Source of the DNA: Ruminococcus sp. UBA1409
GTDB taxonomy: Bacteria; Bacillota; Clostridia; Oscillospirales; Ruminococcaceae
Direction of reading: 5' to 3'
Assembly: GCA_002305045.1 (NCBI GenBank)
Contig: DBPX01000022.1
Coordinates: forward strand, 38,307-102,306
Length of the DNA: 64,000 nucleotides
This document shows, piece after piece, positions 26,310 to 35,473 of the stretch. A program made the translations under genes and the position numbers. The number at the start of each line of letters is the position of its first letter. Within the stretch, counting starts at the first letter, position 1. Below the pieces are notes generated by a model. It saw only the letters and a list, made by a program, of their open reading frames with translations. It ran no database searches and was not told where the DNA came from.

Positions 26310-26338
26310 TTGCATATTTATTCATTATGTGCTATAGT
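26310..26338 (+). promoter_or_regulatory. arg operon promoter with overlapping ARG-box-like operator
   Basis: TTGCAT (26310-26315), 17-nt spacer, TATAGT (26333-26338). The word TGCATATTTATTCA (26311-26324) differs by one base from the ArgR/AhrC half-palindrome TGAAT-W4-ATTCA and covers the -35 and spacer, so arginine-dependent repression is a reasonable inference. No argR gene is in the window. Confidence 0.7.
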
Positions 26339-26386
26339 AAGGGTTAATTCCTATACCCAAACGCTAAAGAAAGGCATGGTGTCATA

Positions 26387-27616
26387 ATGAACAAGGATAA
26401 TATAAAAAAGGTAGTTTTGGCATACTCAGGAGGACTTGATACCTCAATCATCATCCCCTGGCTCAAGGAAAACTACAACAACCCCGAGATTATCGCCGTC
26501 TCCGGCAATGTGGGACAGGCAGGCGAGCTTGACGGCCTTGAGGAGAAGGCTCTTAAAACCGGCGCATCAAAGCTCTATGTCGAGGACCTGACCGAGGAGT
26601 TCCTGACAGACTATGTATTCCCCTGTATGCAGGCGGGAGCTAAGTACGAGGAGTATCTTTTAGGAACCGCCTTTGCCCGTCCCCCGATAGCAAAGAGAAT
26701 TGCCGAGATAGCTATAAAGGAGGGCGCAGACGCTATCTGCCACGGCTGTACCGGCAAGGGCAACGACCAGGTCAGATTCGAGCTTGCAATCAAGGCCTTC
26801 GCCCCCGATATGCCGATAATCGCCCCCTGGAGGGAGTGGTCGATAAAGTCCAGGGAGGAGGAAATCGACTACGCCGAGGCTCACAATGTCCCCCTGAAGA
26901 TAAGCAGGGAGACTAACTACTCCAAGGATAAGAACATCTGGCACCTCTCTCACGAGGGTCTCGACCTCGAGGACCCCGCAAACGAGCCTATGTACAAAAA
27001 GCCCGGCTTTTTGGAGATGGGCGTCTGCCCCGAGCTCGCCCCCGACAAGCCTACATATGTAAAGATTCACTTTGAAAAGGGCGTCCCCACCGCCGTCGAC
27101 GGCAGGGATATGGGCGCCGTGGAGCTGGTCGAGACTCTAAACAGGCTCGGCGGCGAGAACGGCATCGGGCTTTTGGACATCGTGGAAAACCGCCTTGTCG
27201 GAATGAAGTGCAGAGGCGTATACGAGACTCCCGGCGGAGCTATAATCTACAAGGCTCACGAGGTTTTGGAGTCCATCTGCCTTGACAAGGAGACCGCTCA
27301 CTTCAAGGCTCATGTCGCTCAGAAGCTGGCAGAGCTTGTATACAACGCCCAGTGGTTCACCCCTCTTACCGAGGCTATTCTCAGCTTCGTAAAGACGACC
27401 CAGAGGTATGTCACCGGGGATGTCACCCTCAAGCTGTACAAGGGCAATCTTATAAACGCAGGAGTCACCTCTCCCTATTCACTTTACGACCCGGAGATTG
27501 CAACCTTCGACGAGGACGAGGTCTACAATCAGGCTGACTCCGCCGGCTTCATAAACCTTTACGGGCTTCCGACCAAGGTTTATGCCAAGATGAAGAGAAA
27601 AAACGGCGAGAAATAG
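26387..27616 (+). CDS. argG: Argininosuccinate synthase
   Basis: 409 residues. Joins citrulline and aspartate with ATP to argininosuccinate (penultimate step of arginine synthesis). ATP pyrophosphatase motif [15 protein letters not shown] near the N-terminus (about 12-26), [14 protein letters not shown] (about 118-131) and the typical Firmicute length. First gene of argG-argH-argF, behind the ARG-box promoter. Cytoplasmic. Confidence 0.97.
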   Translation: MNKDNIKKVVLAYSGGLDTSIIIPWLKENYNNPEIIAVSGNVGQAGELDGLEEKALKTGASKLYVEDLTEEFLTDYVFPCMQAGAKYEEYLLGTAFARPPIAKRIAEIAIKEGADAICHGCTGKGNDQVRFELAIKAFAPDMPIIAPWREWSIKSREEEIDYAEAHNVPLKISRETNYSKDKNIWHLSHEGLDLEDPANEPMYKKPGFLEMGVCPELAPDKPTYVKIHFEKGVPTAVDGRDMGAVELVETLNRLGGENGIGLLDIVENRLVGMKCRGVYETPGGAIIYKAHEVLESICLDKETAHFKAHVAQKLAELVYNAQWFTPLTEAILSFVKTTQRYVTGDVTLKLYKGNLINAGVTSPYSLYDPEIATFDEDEVYNQADSAGFINLYGLPTKVYAKMKRKNGEK

Positions 27617-27642
27617 GCTTTTAAGGCGGGAATTTTAGCGAT

Positions 27643-29022
27643 ATGGAAAAGATGTGGGCCGGCAGGACAGCCGGAATTACAGACAGTGCGGCGGATGATT
27701 TCAACTCCTCGATACGCTTCGACTCGAGAATGTACCGTCAGGATATCACGGGGAGCATCGCCCACGCCAGGATGCTTGGAAGCTGCGGGATAATCTCCCG
27801 GGAGGACTCCTGCGGGATTATAATAGGGCTTGAAAAAATCCTTGACGACCTCGACTCCGGGAGAGTCGCAATTGACCCCTCCTGCGAGGATATACATATG
27901 TTTGTCGAGCAGCTTCTCACCGAGCGGCTCGGGGACCTGGGAAAAAAGCTCCACACAGCAAGGAGCAGAAACGACCAGGTTGCCCTCGACACAAGGCTGT
28001 ATTTCCGTGAGGAGGCTGACGGCGTAGTAGCCATGCTAAAGGAGCTTGCCCTTAGCCTCACCGAAAGGGCGGAGGAGCAAAAGACCTCCGTAATGCCGGG
28101 CTACACCCACCTCCAGAGGGCACAGCCGATCACCATGGGTCATCATCTTATGGCGTATGTCATGATGCTGCTAAGGGATATCGACCGCATCAGGGACGCC
28201 AGAAAAAGGCTTAATCAGAGCCCTATAGGCTGCTGCGCCCTAGCAGGCACTACCTATCCCACCGACAGGCGGCTTGAAGCCGAGCTTCTTGGGTTTGACG
28301 GAGTAATCCAAAACAGCATGGACGGCGTATCCGACAGGGATTTTCTTGTCGAGCTTCTTTCAGCCTTCTCGATTCTCATGATGCACCTTTCCCGCCTCGC
28401 CGAGGAGCTTATACTCTGGTCGAGCTGGGAGTTTAAGTTTATCGAGCTGTCAGACGCATATACCACAGGCTCCTCTATCATGCCGCAGAAGAAAAATCCC
28501 GACATGGCTGAGCTTGTAAGAGGAAAGACCGGCAGGGTCTACGGCGACCTTATGGCTCTTCTGACCGTCCTCAAGGGACTGCCTCTTGCCTACAACAAGG
28601 ATATGCAGGAGGACAAGGAGAGCGCCTTTGACGCTCTTGACACCGTAAAAAGCTGCCTGACAGTGTTTACAGGGATGATTAAAACTCTTTCCTTCAATAC
28701 CGGCAATATGCTGGCAGCGGCAAAGAAGGGCTTTATAAACGCAACCGACCTTGCAGACTACCTTGTCAAAAAGGGTATGCCGTTCAGGACAGCCTATAAG
28801 CTCTGCGGTCAGCTTGTATCCAGCTGCATAGAGACCGGCAGGGTGCTGGAGGAGGTCACGCTGGAGGAATACAGAAGCCTCAGCCCCTTATTTGACAGTG
28901 ACCTCTACGAGGCGATAGACCTGGGCGTCTGCGTCGGAAAGAGAATCAGCGAGGGCGGAACATCCTTTGAATCGGTCGGCGCTCAGATTGAGCTTGCAAG
29001 GGATGCTCTTTCAATGATATAG
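27643..29022 (+). CDS. argH: Argininosuccinate lyase
   Basis: 459 residues, fumarase/aspartase superfamily. Cleaves argininosuccinate to arginine and fumarate. The mobile catalytic loop GSSIMPQKKNPD (about 283-294) is exact; HTARSRNDQVALD and GYTHLQRAQPI are the other two conserved regions. It starts 26 nt after argG with a modest SD (GGCGGGA). The order argG-argH is usual. Confidence 0.97.
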   Translation: MEKMWAGRTAGITDSAADDFNSSIRFDSRMYRQDITGSIAHARMLGSCGIISREDSCGIIIGLEKILDDLDSGRVAIDPSCEDIHMFVEQLLTERLGDLGKKLHTARSRNDQVALDTRLYFREEADGVVAMLKELALSLTERAEEQKTSVMPGYTHLQRAQPITMGHHLMAYVMMLLRDIDRIRDARKRLNQSPIGCCALAGTTYPTDRRLEAELLGFDGVIQNSMDGVSDRDFLVELLSAFSILMMHLSRLAEELILWSSWEFKFIELSDAYTTGSSIMPQKKNPDMAELVRGKTGRVYGDLMALLTVLKGLPLAYNKDMQEDKESAFDALDTVKSCLTVFTGMIKTLSFNTGNMLAAAKKGFINATDLADYLVKKGMPFRTAYKLCGQLVSSCIETGRVLEEVTLEEYRSLSPLFDSDLYEAIDLGVCVGKRISEGGTSFESVGAQIELARDALSMI

Positions 29023-29041
29023 CCAAGAGCTTGATATATCA

Positions 29042-29050
29042 TGATATAAT
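29042..29050 (+). promoter_or_regulatory. Possible extended -10 promoter for argF
   Basis: TGATATAAT (TGnTATAAT) 25 nt before the argF start, just after the argH stop, without a recognisable -35. It would let argF be expressed separately. Confidence 0.45.
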
Positions 29051-29074
29051 ACATCCAACATTAAGGAGTATACT

Positions 29075-30061
29075 ATGATTAATTTAAAGGGCAGGGATTT
29101 TTTGAAGCTGGCGGATTTTACCCCCGAGGAGCTATTATACCTTCTCGACCTCGCCGCCGAGCTTAAAAGGAAGAAGCGTGAGGGAATCCCCCACCGCCTC
29201 TGCGAGGGCAAGAACATCGCCCTGATATTCGAAAAGACCTCCACGAGGACCCGCTGCTCCTTCGAGGTTGCCGCAAGGGACCTGGGAGCTTTCACAACAT
29301 ATCTTGACCCATCAGGCTCCCAGATAGGGAAAAAGGAGTCTATAAAGGATACTGCACGGGTGCTCTCAAGGCTTTATGACGGAATTGAATACCGTGGCTT
29401 CGGTCAGGAGATAGTCGAGACTCTCGCTAAGTATTCTCAGGCGCCGGTCTGGAACGGTCTTACAAACGAATTCCATCCCACCCAGATTCTCGCCGATTTT
29501 CTCACCATCAGGGAGCATTTCGGCAGGCTGAAGGGGATAAAGCTGTGCTACATGGGCGACGCCAGGTATAACATGGGCAACTCGCTGATGGTCGGCTGTG
29601 CAAAGCTGGGTCTTGACTTTGTGGCGTGTGCGCCGGAAAAATATTTCCCCAGCAGCTCCCTTGCCGACTACTGCCGCCGTCTCTGCGAGGAATCGGGAGG
29701 CTCGGTCAGCTTCGTAAGCGACCCTCTTTTGGGTCCTGCCGGCGCAGATGTAATCTACACCGACATCTGGGTCTCAATGGGAGAGCCTGACGAGGTCTGG
29801 TCGGAAAGAATCGACGAGCTGTCGCCCTATCAGGTAAACAGCCGTGTGATGGACCTAGCGTCCCCTGACGCCGTGTTCATGCACTGCCTCCCCTCCTTCC
29901 ACGACCTTGGCACCTCTATCGGCAGGGAGATTAAGCAAAAGTTCGGTCTTGACTGCATGGAGGTAACAGACGAGGTCTTTGAGAGCAGCCGCTCCATCGT
30001 CTTTGACGAGGCGGAAAACCGTATGCACACCATCAAGGCGGTCATCGCCGCAACGCTCTAG
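29075..30061 (+). CDS. argF: Ornithine carbamoyltransferase
   Basis: 328 residues. Makes citrulline from ornithine and carbamoyl phosphate. Carbamoyl-phosphate site STRTR ([13 protein letters not shown], about 53-65) and ornithine-side MHCLPSFHD (about 273-281) are both present. Third gene of the arg operon, AAGGAG 9 nt before the ATG. Being next to argG/argH suggests a biosynthetic role, although a catabolic type cannot be fully excluded. Confidence 0.95.
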   Translation: MINLKGRDFLKLADFTPEELLYLLDLAAELKRKKREGIPHRLCEGKNIALIFEKTSTRTRCSFEVAARDLGAFTTYLDPSGSQIGKKESIKDTARVLSRLYDGIEYRGFGQEIVETLAKYSQAPVWNGLTNEFHPTQILADFLTIREHFGRLKGIKLCYMGDARYNMGNSLMVGCAKLGLDFVACAPEKYFPSSSLADYCRRLCEESGGSVSFVSDPLLGPAGADVIYTDIWVSMGEPDEVWSERIDELSPYQVNSRVMDLASPDAVFMHCLPSFHDLGTSIGREIKQKFGLDCMEVTDEVFESSRSIVFDEAENRMHTIKAVIAATL

Positions 30062-30088
30062 CCTCTAATCCAAAAGTAACATAAAGCT

Positions 30089-30122
30089 ATCGCCGTCCAC
30101 CCAGGGCGGCGATTCTCTTTTT
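30089..30122 (+). terminator. Terminator of the arg operon
   Basis: Arms ATCGCCG and CGGCGAT around CCACCCAGG, then TCTCTTTTT. Confidence 0.85.
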
Positions 30123-30171
30123 CATCCTAGTACAGCGTTCAGCCTGCCAGGAGCCGCTTCTTAGGAAGCGG

Positions 30172-30327
30172 TGCAAAGGCAGCCGCCACGGCTTTCGCCG
30201 TGGCTTATGGATTGCCTGCCCGCTATAAAAAAGCCTCCCGAGGCTTCCCGGGAGGCGCATAATTGCAGGCTCTTAAGAAATTCTAAGGGCAATCCATCGG
30301 TCAGCGTCGCTGACAGCTGCCTTTGCA
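30172..30327 (+). repeat. Structured repeat, copy A (156 nt, four-way-junction shape)
   Basis: Closing stem P1 TGCAAAGGCAGC (30172-30183) / GCTGCCTTTGCA (30316-30327). Inside: P2 GCCACGGC-TTTC-GCCGTGGC (30185-30204); P3 ATGGATTGCC (30207-30216) / GGCAATCCAT (30288-30297), enclosing a GCCTCCCG/CGGGAGGC hairpin; P4 GTCAGC-GTC-GCTGAC (30300-30314). A second copy with compensatory changes lies at 60905-61062. Located between two convergent operons, outside their terminators. Another hairpin, CCGCTTC-TTAG-GAAGCGG (30154-30171), abuts it. Could be a REP/BOX-like mobile palindrome or a small RNA gene. Confidence 0.8.
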
Positions 30328-30385
30328 TGAGCGGGATTCCCCATCAAGCTTCGAATAAGCTATCACCGCCGTCAGGCGGGCTTAT

Positions 30386-30417
30386 CTGCGAAGCAGCCTA
30401 GCTTGCCGTCAGGCGAA
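30386..30417 (+). repeat. Short hairpin module repeated at 60773-60804
   Basis: Begins CTGCGAAGCAGC and ends GTCAGGCGAA; 28 of 32 bases match the module at 60773-60804. It contains a CTGC-GAA-GCAG hairpin and a second hairpin with loop GTCA; another GTCA-loop hairpin (CCGCC-GTCA-GGCGG) lies at about 30366-30378. Confidence 0.7.
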
Positions 30418-30450
30418 AAACCAGCCGAGCGCCTATTAGAGCACTCGGCT
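30414..30450 (-). terminator. Terminator of the purine operon (after purL)
   Basis: Minus-strand arms AGCCGAGTGC (30441-30450) and GCGCTCGGCT (30423-30432), then GGTTTTT. Confidence 0.85.
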
Positions 30451-30457
30451 GTCTGCT

Positions 30458-33400
30458 TTACTTAAAGTAGCTCACTGCCGCCTCGAACATCCTAAGGTCG
30501 TAGTTGCCGGGGACATTCCTGTACAGCCCGGAGCCTATTCTTTCGGAGTGACCCATCTTGCCGAACACCCTGCCGTCGGGGGAGGTTATGCCCTCGATGG
30601 CGTAGGCGGAATCGTTGGGGTTGAAGCGGATGTCGCCTGTGGCGTTGCCGTCGAGGTCGACATACTGCGTGGCTATCTGGCCGTTTTTGGCAAGCTCCCT
30701 AATCTGCTCCTCACTGGCAAGGAATCTTCCCTCGCCGTGGGATATCGGGACGCTGATAATGTCTCCGACATTTACAAGGCTCAGCCAGGGCGACTTGTTG
30801 GAGGCTACCCTTGTCCTTACTATTCTCGACTGGTGGCGGCTTATTGTGTTGAAGGTGAGCGTCGGGCAGTCCTTATCGGTGTCGATTATCCTGCCGTAGG
30901 GCACTAGTCCCAGCTTTATTAGAGCCTGGAAGCCGTTGCATATTCCGCAGATTAGACCGTCCCTCTTTTCAAGGAGTGCCGTCACGCCCTCCTTAATCTC
31001 GGCGTTTCTGAAGAAGGCGGTTATAAACTTTCCGCTTCCGTCAGGCTCGTCTCCGCCGGAGAAGCCTCCGGGGATGAATATCATCTGTGCGGTCTCAAGG
31101 CTCCTTGCGAAGCCTTCGACGCTTCTTTGTATGCCCTCAGCCGAGAGGTTGTTTATGACCAGTATCTTAGGCTCTGCGCCGGCGTCTAGGACAGCTTTTG
31201 CGCTGTCATACTCGCAGTTTGTGCCGGGGAAGGCGGGAATCAGCACGGTAGGCCTTGCAGTCCTTACAGCCGGAGCCCTGCGCTCTGAGGCGGTGTAGCT
31301 GAAGTTCTCGAAGCTGGTGCCGCTGTTCTTGATGTTGCAGCTGTAGACACTCTCGAGCTTGTCCTCGTAGACCTTTAGAAGCTCGTCAAGAGCTACCGAC
31401 TCCTCTGCAAGGGAGATTCTGCCGTCGTCCGTGGTGAAGCCAAGAAGCTCGCCCTCGGTAGCGTCGACAGTCTCTAGGATAAACGAGCCGTAGCTGTAGC
31501 CAAAGATATCCTCGGCGCTGACGCCCTTGCTGTAGCTGAAGCCGACAGAGTTTCCGAAGCACATCTTCATGACCGCCTCGGCGATGCCTCCCATTCCGGG
31601 AGTGTAGCAGGCTACCGCCTTTTTGGAGCGAAGAAGCCCTGTCACGGTGTCAAACAGCTTTAAAAGGGAGGCTGTCGTCGGCAGACCGTTCCTATCAAGC
31701 TCGGGACGAAGAATTACGACCCTGTGACCCTTGTCCTTAAACTCGGGAGATACTATGCTGGAGGCCTTCTCGGTGGTCACCGCAAAGGATACGAGCGTGG
31801 ACGGGACATCCAGCTTCTCGAAGCTTCCGCTCATCGAGTCCTTTCCGCCTATTGCGCCTATTTTCAGCTCAAGCTGAGCCTTGAAGGCTCCTAAAAGCGC
31901 CGCAAGAGGCTTACCCCAGCGCTTGGGGTCCCTGCCGGGATGCAGGAAATACTCCTGGAAGGTAAGATAAACATCCTTAAACTCAGCGCCTGTTGCTATG
32001 AGCTTGCATACCGACTCTACTACAGCCAGATATGCTCCGTGATAGGGGCTTTGGTCGGTTATGAACGGGTTGTAGCCAAAGGACATCAGCGAGCAGTCGT
32101 CGGTGTGCTTTTTCTCCACCGATATCTTCTGTACCATCGCCTGTATCGGGGTGAGCTGGTTTTTGCCTCCGAACGGCATAAGCACCGTTCCTGCGCCTAT
32201 CGTGGAGTCAAACCTCTCGGAAAGTCCCCTCTTTGAGCAGATGTTTAGGTCTCCCGCAAGCTCCAAATAGCCCTCCCTGAAGGAGCCGCAGACCTTCTTT
32301 TTGACCTCCGACGCCGCCTCGCAAGACGCCGTTATGTGCTTGGGAGCGCCGTTTGAGTTTAGAAAGTCACGGCTGATGTCCACAATCCTTCTGCCGTTCC
32401 AGTTCATGACAAGCCGCTTTTCCTCCTTGACGACTGCGACCTGGCACGCCTGGAGGTTTTCGCTCGCAGCAAGCTCCAAAAATCTGGGAAGGCTTTCCTT
32501 TTCGATGACCACCGCCATGCGCTCCTGGGACTCGCTTATTGCAAGCTCTGTGCCGTCAAGGCCCTCGTACTTCTTGGGGACGGCGTTAAGGTCTATTTCA
32601 AGACCGTCTGCAAGCTCTCCTATAGCCACCGAGACTCCGCCCGCTCCGAAGTCGTTGCACCTTTTTATCATCAGGCAGGCTTCCTCGTTTCTAAACAGCC
32701 TCTGGAGCTTTCTCTCCTCCGGGGCGTTGCCCTTTTGGACCTCGGCTCCGCAGCTTTCCAGTGACTTCTCGGTGTGGGACTTAGAGGAGCCGGTTGCGCC
32801 TCCGCAGCCGTCACGCCCGGTGCTTCCGCCGAGCAGCACCACGATGTCCCCGGGGGCGGGAACCTCTCTTCTTACATTCTTAGCGGGAGTAGCGGCAATT
32901 ACCGCACCTATTTCCATCCTCTTGGCGGCGTAGCCGGGATGGTATATCTCGTCGACTATTCCTGTAGCAAGACCTATCTGGTTGCCGTAGGAGGAATAGC
33001 CTGCGGCGGCTGTGGTGACAATCTTTCTCTGCGGGAGCTTGCCCTTTATAGTCTCGCTTATCGGCTTGAGAGGGTCGGCAGCTCCAGTGACCCTCATGGC
33101 TCCGTAGACATAGGACCTGCCTGAGAGCGGGTCTCTTATAGCTCCGCCTATGCAGGTTGCCGCTCCTCCGAACGGCTCTATCTCGGTGGGATGGTTGTGG
33201 GTCTCGTTTTTAAAGAGCAGCAGCCACGGCTCGCTCACGCCGTCCACCTCGACATTTATCTTGACCGTGCAGGCGTTTATCTCCTCCGACTCGTCAAGCT
33301 TGTCCAAAAGACCGTCTGCTCTTAGCTTCTTTACGGCTATGGTGGCAATATCCATGAGGCAGATGGGCTTATTCCTGCCAAGACTCCTTCTTACCTCCAG

Positions 33401-34144
33401 ATACTCCTCGTAGGCGCTCTGCAAAAGCTCATCCTCGAAGCTCACCCCGTCTATCTCGGTGAGGAAGGTGGTGTGGCGGCAGTGGTCGGACCAGTAGGTG
33501 TCTATCATCCTGATTTCGGTTATGGTGGGGTCACGCTTTTCAGACCTGAAATACTCCTGACAGAAGGCGATATCGTCTAGGTCCATGGCAAGAGCATATT
33601 CCGAGACAAAGTCCTCAAGCCCCTTTCTGTCAAGCTCTATGAAGCCCTCAAGAGTTCTGACGGCGGTGGGAATGTCATAGCTCACGGCGAGGGTCGCCGG
33701 CTTTTCAAGGGACGCCTCCCTTGCCTCAACCGGGTTAATGACATACTTTTTAATCTGGGCAAGCTCCTCGTCGGACAGCTCGCCGTAAAGGGCATACAGC
33801 TTTGCGGTGCGGATAAGAGGCCTTTCGCCCTGAGAGATTATCTGTATGCACTGGGCGGCAGAGTCCGCCCTCTGGTCAAACTGACCGGGCAGGTACTCGA
33901 CCGCAAACACTCTTGCGCCGTCTAGCTCGACCTCGTCCGAGGCGATATCTAGCTGAGGCTCCGAGAAAACCGTTTTTATTGCGTAGTCAAAAAGCTCCGG
34001 CGAGATGTTTTCAGCGTCGTAGCGGTTGATTATCCTGACATCCCTTAAAGCTTCGATTCCCAAAAAGGCTCTGGCATCCGAAAGGAGCGCCTTTGCCTCA
34101 TGGGAAAGCTCCTTCCTTTTTTCTACATAAACTCTGTAAACCAT
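30458..34144 (-). CDS. purL: Phosphoribosylformylglycinamidine synthase, single-chain
   Basis: 1228 residues, the large-type FGAR amidotransferase that needs no separate PurQ/PurS. N-terminal PurS-like part, linker with TYWSDHCRHTTF (about 222-233), two ATP/AIR-synthase-like halves (GGAATCIGGAIRDPLSG around 325-341) and a C-terminal class I glutaminase with PGTNCEYD (about 970), nucleophile Cys in ICGICNGFQAL, and ISHGEGRF. Converts FGAR to FGAM with ATP and glutamine. Last gene of the purE-F-M-N-O-H'-D-L operon. Confidence 0.96.
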   Translation of the reverse strand: MVYRVYVEKRKELSHEAKALLSDARAFLGIEALRDVRIINRYDAENISPELFDYAIKTVFSEPQLDIASDEVELDGARVFAVEYLPGQFDQRADSAAQCIQIISQGERPLIRTAKLYALYGELSDEELAQIKKYVINPVEAREASLEKPATLAVSYDIPTAVRTLEGFIELDRKGLEDFVSEYALAMDLDDIAFCQEYFRSEKRDPTITEIRMIDTYWSDHCRHTTFLTEIDGVSFEDELLQSAYEEYLEVRRSLGRNKPICLMDIATIAVKKLRADGLLDKLDESEEINACTVKINVEVDGVSEPWLLLFKNETHNHPTEIEPFGGAATCIGGAIRDPLSGRSYVYGAMRVTGAADPLKPISETIKGKLPQRKIVTTAAAGYSSYGNQIGLATGIVDEIYHPGYAAKRMEIGAVIAATPAKNVRREVPAPGDIVVLLGGSTGRDGCGGATGSSKSHTEKSLESCGAEVQKGNAPEERKLQRLFRNEEACLMIKRCNDFGAGGVSVAIGELADGLEIDLNAVPKKYEGLDGTELAISESQERMAVVIEKESLPRFLELAASENLQACQVAVVKEEKRLVMNWNGRRIVDISRDFLNSNGAPKHITASCEAASEVKKKVCGSFREGYLELAGDLNICSKRGLSERFDSTIGAGTVLMPFGGKNQLTPIQAMVQKISVEKKHTDDCSLMSFGYNPFITDQSPYHGAYLAVVESVCKLIATGAEFKDVYLTFQEYFLHPGRDPKRWGKPLAALLGAFKAQLELKIGAIGGKDSMSGSFEKLDVPSTLVSFAVTTEKASSIVSPEFKDKGHRVVILRPELDRNGLPTTASLLKLFDTVTGLLRSKKAVACYTPGMGGIAEAVMKMCFGNSVGFSYSKGVSAEDIFGYSYGSFILETVDATEGELLGFTTDDGRISLAEESVALDELLKVYEDKLESVYSCNIKNSGTSFENFSYTASERRAPAVRTARPTVLIPAFPGTNCEYDSAKAVLDAGAEPKILVINNLSAEGIQRSVEGFARSLETAQMIFIPGGFSGGDEPDGSGKFITAFFRNAEIKEGVTALLEKRDGLICGICNGFQALIKLGLVPYGRIIDTDKDCPTLTFNTISRHQSRIVRTRVASNKSPWLSLVNVGDIISVPISHGEGRFLASEEQIRELAKNGQIATQYVDLDGNATGDIRFNPNDSAYAIEGITSPDGRVFGKMGHSERIGSGLYRNVPGNYDLRMFEAAVSYFK

Positions 34145-34185
34145 CTTTTATCCATACCTCTCCGTGCGGCGCAGTCGCCGCATTA

Positions 34186-35454
34186 CTAGTCTTTTAAGGC
34201 TTCAAGCGCCCTCTTTCCTATGTCATGGCGGTAATAAGCATTCTCAAAGCTGATTTTCCCTGCCATATTGTAGGCGGCGTCAACAGCCTCGCTCAGGCTC
34301 TTTTTTACTGCGGTGACGCCAAGCACCCGTCCCCCACTGGTGACAAGCCTGCCGTCTTTTAGCTCTGCTCCTGCGATGTACACGCTGTCAGAAAGCTCCT
34401 GCGGGATAAAAATCTCACAGCCCTTTTCATATGCGCCGGGATATCCCCTCGACGCCATGACCACACAGCAGGCTGAGCCTGACCTGAAGCGGACCTCGAG
34501 GTCGCCGAGCCTTTCCTCGGTCACCGCCTGCATGATGGTAAGAAGGTCGGTCTCGAGCATAGGAAGCACCACCTGAGTTTCGGGGTCGCCGAAGCGGCAG
34601 TTATACTCGATTACCTTAGGGCCGTCCTTTGTGAGCATCAGCCCGAAGTAAAGGCAGCCCTTAAAGCTCCTGCCCTCCTGATTCATGGCGTTTACGGTGG
34701 GGAGGAATATCTCGCTCATGCACCTTTTGGCTATTTCGTCTGTATAGTAGGGATTGGGAGCTATAGTCCCCATTCCGCCGGTGTTGAGTCCCTTATCGCC
34801 GTCAAGAGCACGCTTATGGTCCATAGAGGAGAGCATTGGGACTATCGCTTTGCCGTCGGTAAAGGAAAGCACCGAGACCTCGGGTCCCTCCAAATACTCC
34901 TCTATTACGATCCTCTCGCCGCTTGCGCCGAACTTTCTGTCCTCCATTATCTCCCTGACGGCGTCCTTTGCCTCCTCGAGGCTAAAAGCGATTATCACTC
35001 CCTTGCCAAGAGCAAGACCGTCCGCCTTGATGACCGTGGGGATAGGGGCGCTGTCAAGGTACTCAAGAGCCGCCTGCGGACTATCAAACACCTCGTATTT
35101 TGCCGTTGGGATGCCGTACTTTTTCATGAGGTTCTTTGAAAAGACCTTGCTTCCCTCTATAATGGCGGCTTTTTTGTTAGGACCGAAGCAGGGTATCCCC
35201 TTTTGCTCAAGAGCGTCCACACAGCCGAGCACCAAGGGGTCGTCCGGCGCAACCACGGCGTAGTCGACGCTTTTTTTCACGGCGAAGTCGACTATCCCGG
35301 GGATGTCCTTAGCCCCTATTGCTACGCACTCGGCGTCCGCCGAGATTCCGCCGTTTCCCGGCAGTGCGTAGATTTTTTCAACGCTTTTGTTCTCTTTTAG
35401 CTTTTTTATTATGGCGTGCTCCCGTCCCCCGGAGCCTACTACTAATATCTTCAT
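34186..35454 (-). CDS. purD: Phosphoribosylamine-glycine ligase
   Basis: 422 residues, ATP-grasp enzyme that forms GAR from phosphoribosylamine and glycine. Begins MKILVVGSGGREHAI; ATP-grasp core KADGLALGKGVIIA (about 143-156); GGMGTIAPNPYYT and EYNCRFGDPETQ are the family signatures. Placed between purH' and purL, with short gaps. Confidence 0.97.
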   Translation of the reverse strand: MKILVVGSGGREHAIIKKLKENKSVEKIYALPGNGGISADAECVAIGAKDIPGIVDFAVKKSVDYAVVAPDDPLVLGCVDALEQKGIPCFGPNKKAAIIEGSKVFSKNLMKKYGIPTAKYEVFDSPQAALEYLDSAPIPTVIKADGLALGKGVIIAFSLEEAKDAVREIMEDRKFGASGERIVIEEYLEGPEVSVLSFTDGKAIVPMLSSMDHKRALDGDKGLNTGGMGTIAPNPYYTDEIAKRCMSEIFLPTVNAMNQEGRSFKGCLYFGLMLTKDGPKVIEYNCRFGDPETQVVLPMLETDLLTIMQAVTEERLGDLEVRFRSGSACCVVMASRGYPGAYEKGCEIFIPQELSDSVYIAGAELKDGRLVTSGGRVLGVTAVKKSLSEAVDAAYNMAGKISFENAYYRHDIGKRALEALKD

Positions 35455-35473
35455 ACCCGCTCACCGCTTTCTA

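Noticed and set aside
30089-30450. A gene in the argF-purL gap
   Set aside because: The only open frame has no SD and is composed of the repeat; the gap is explained by two terminators and the structured element.
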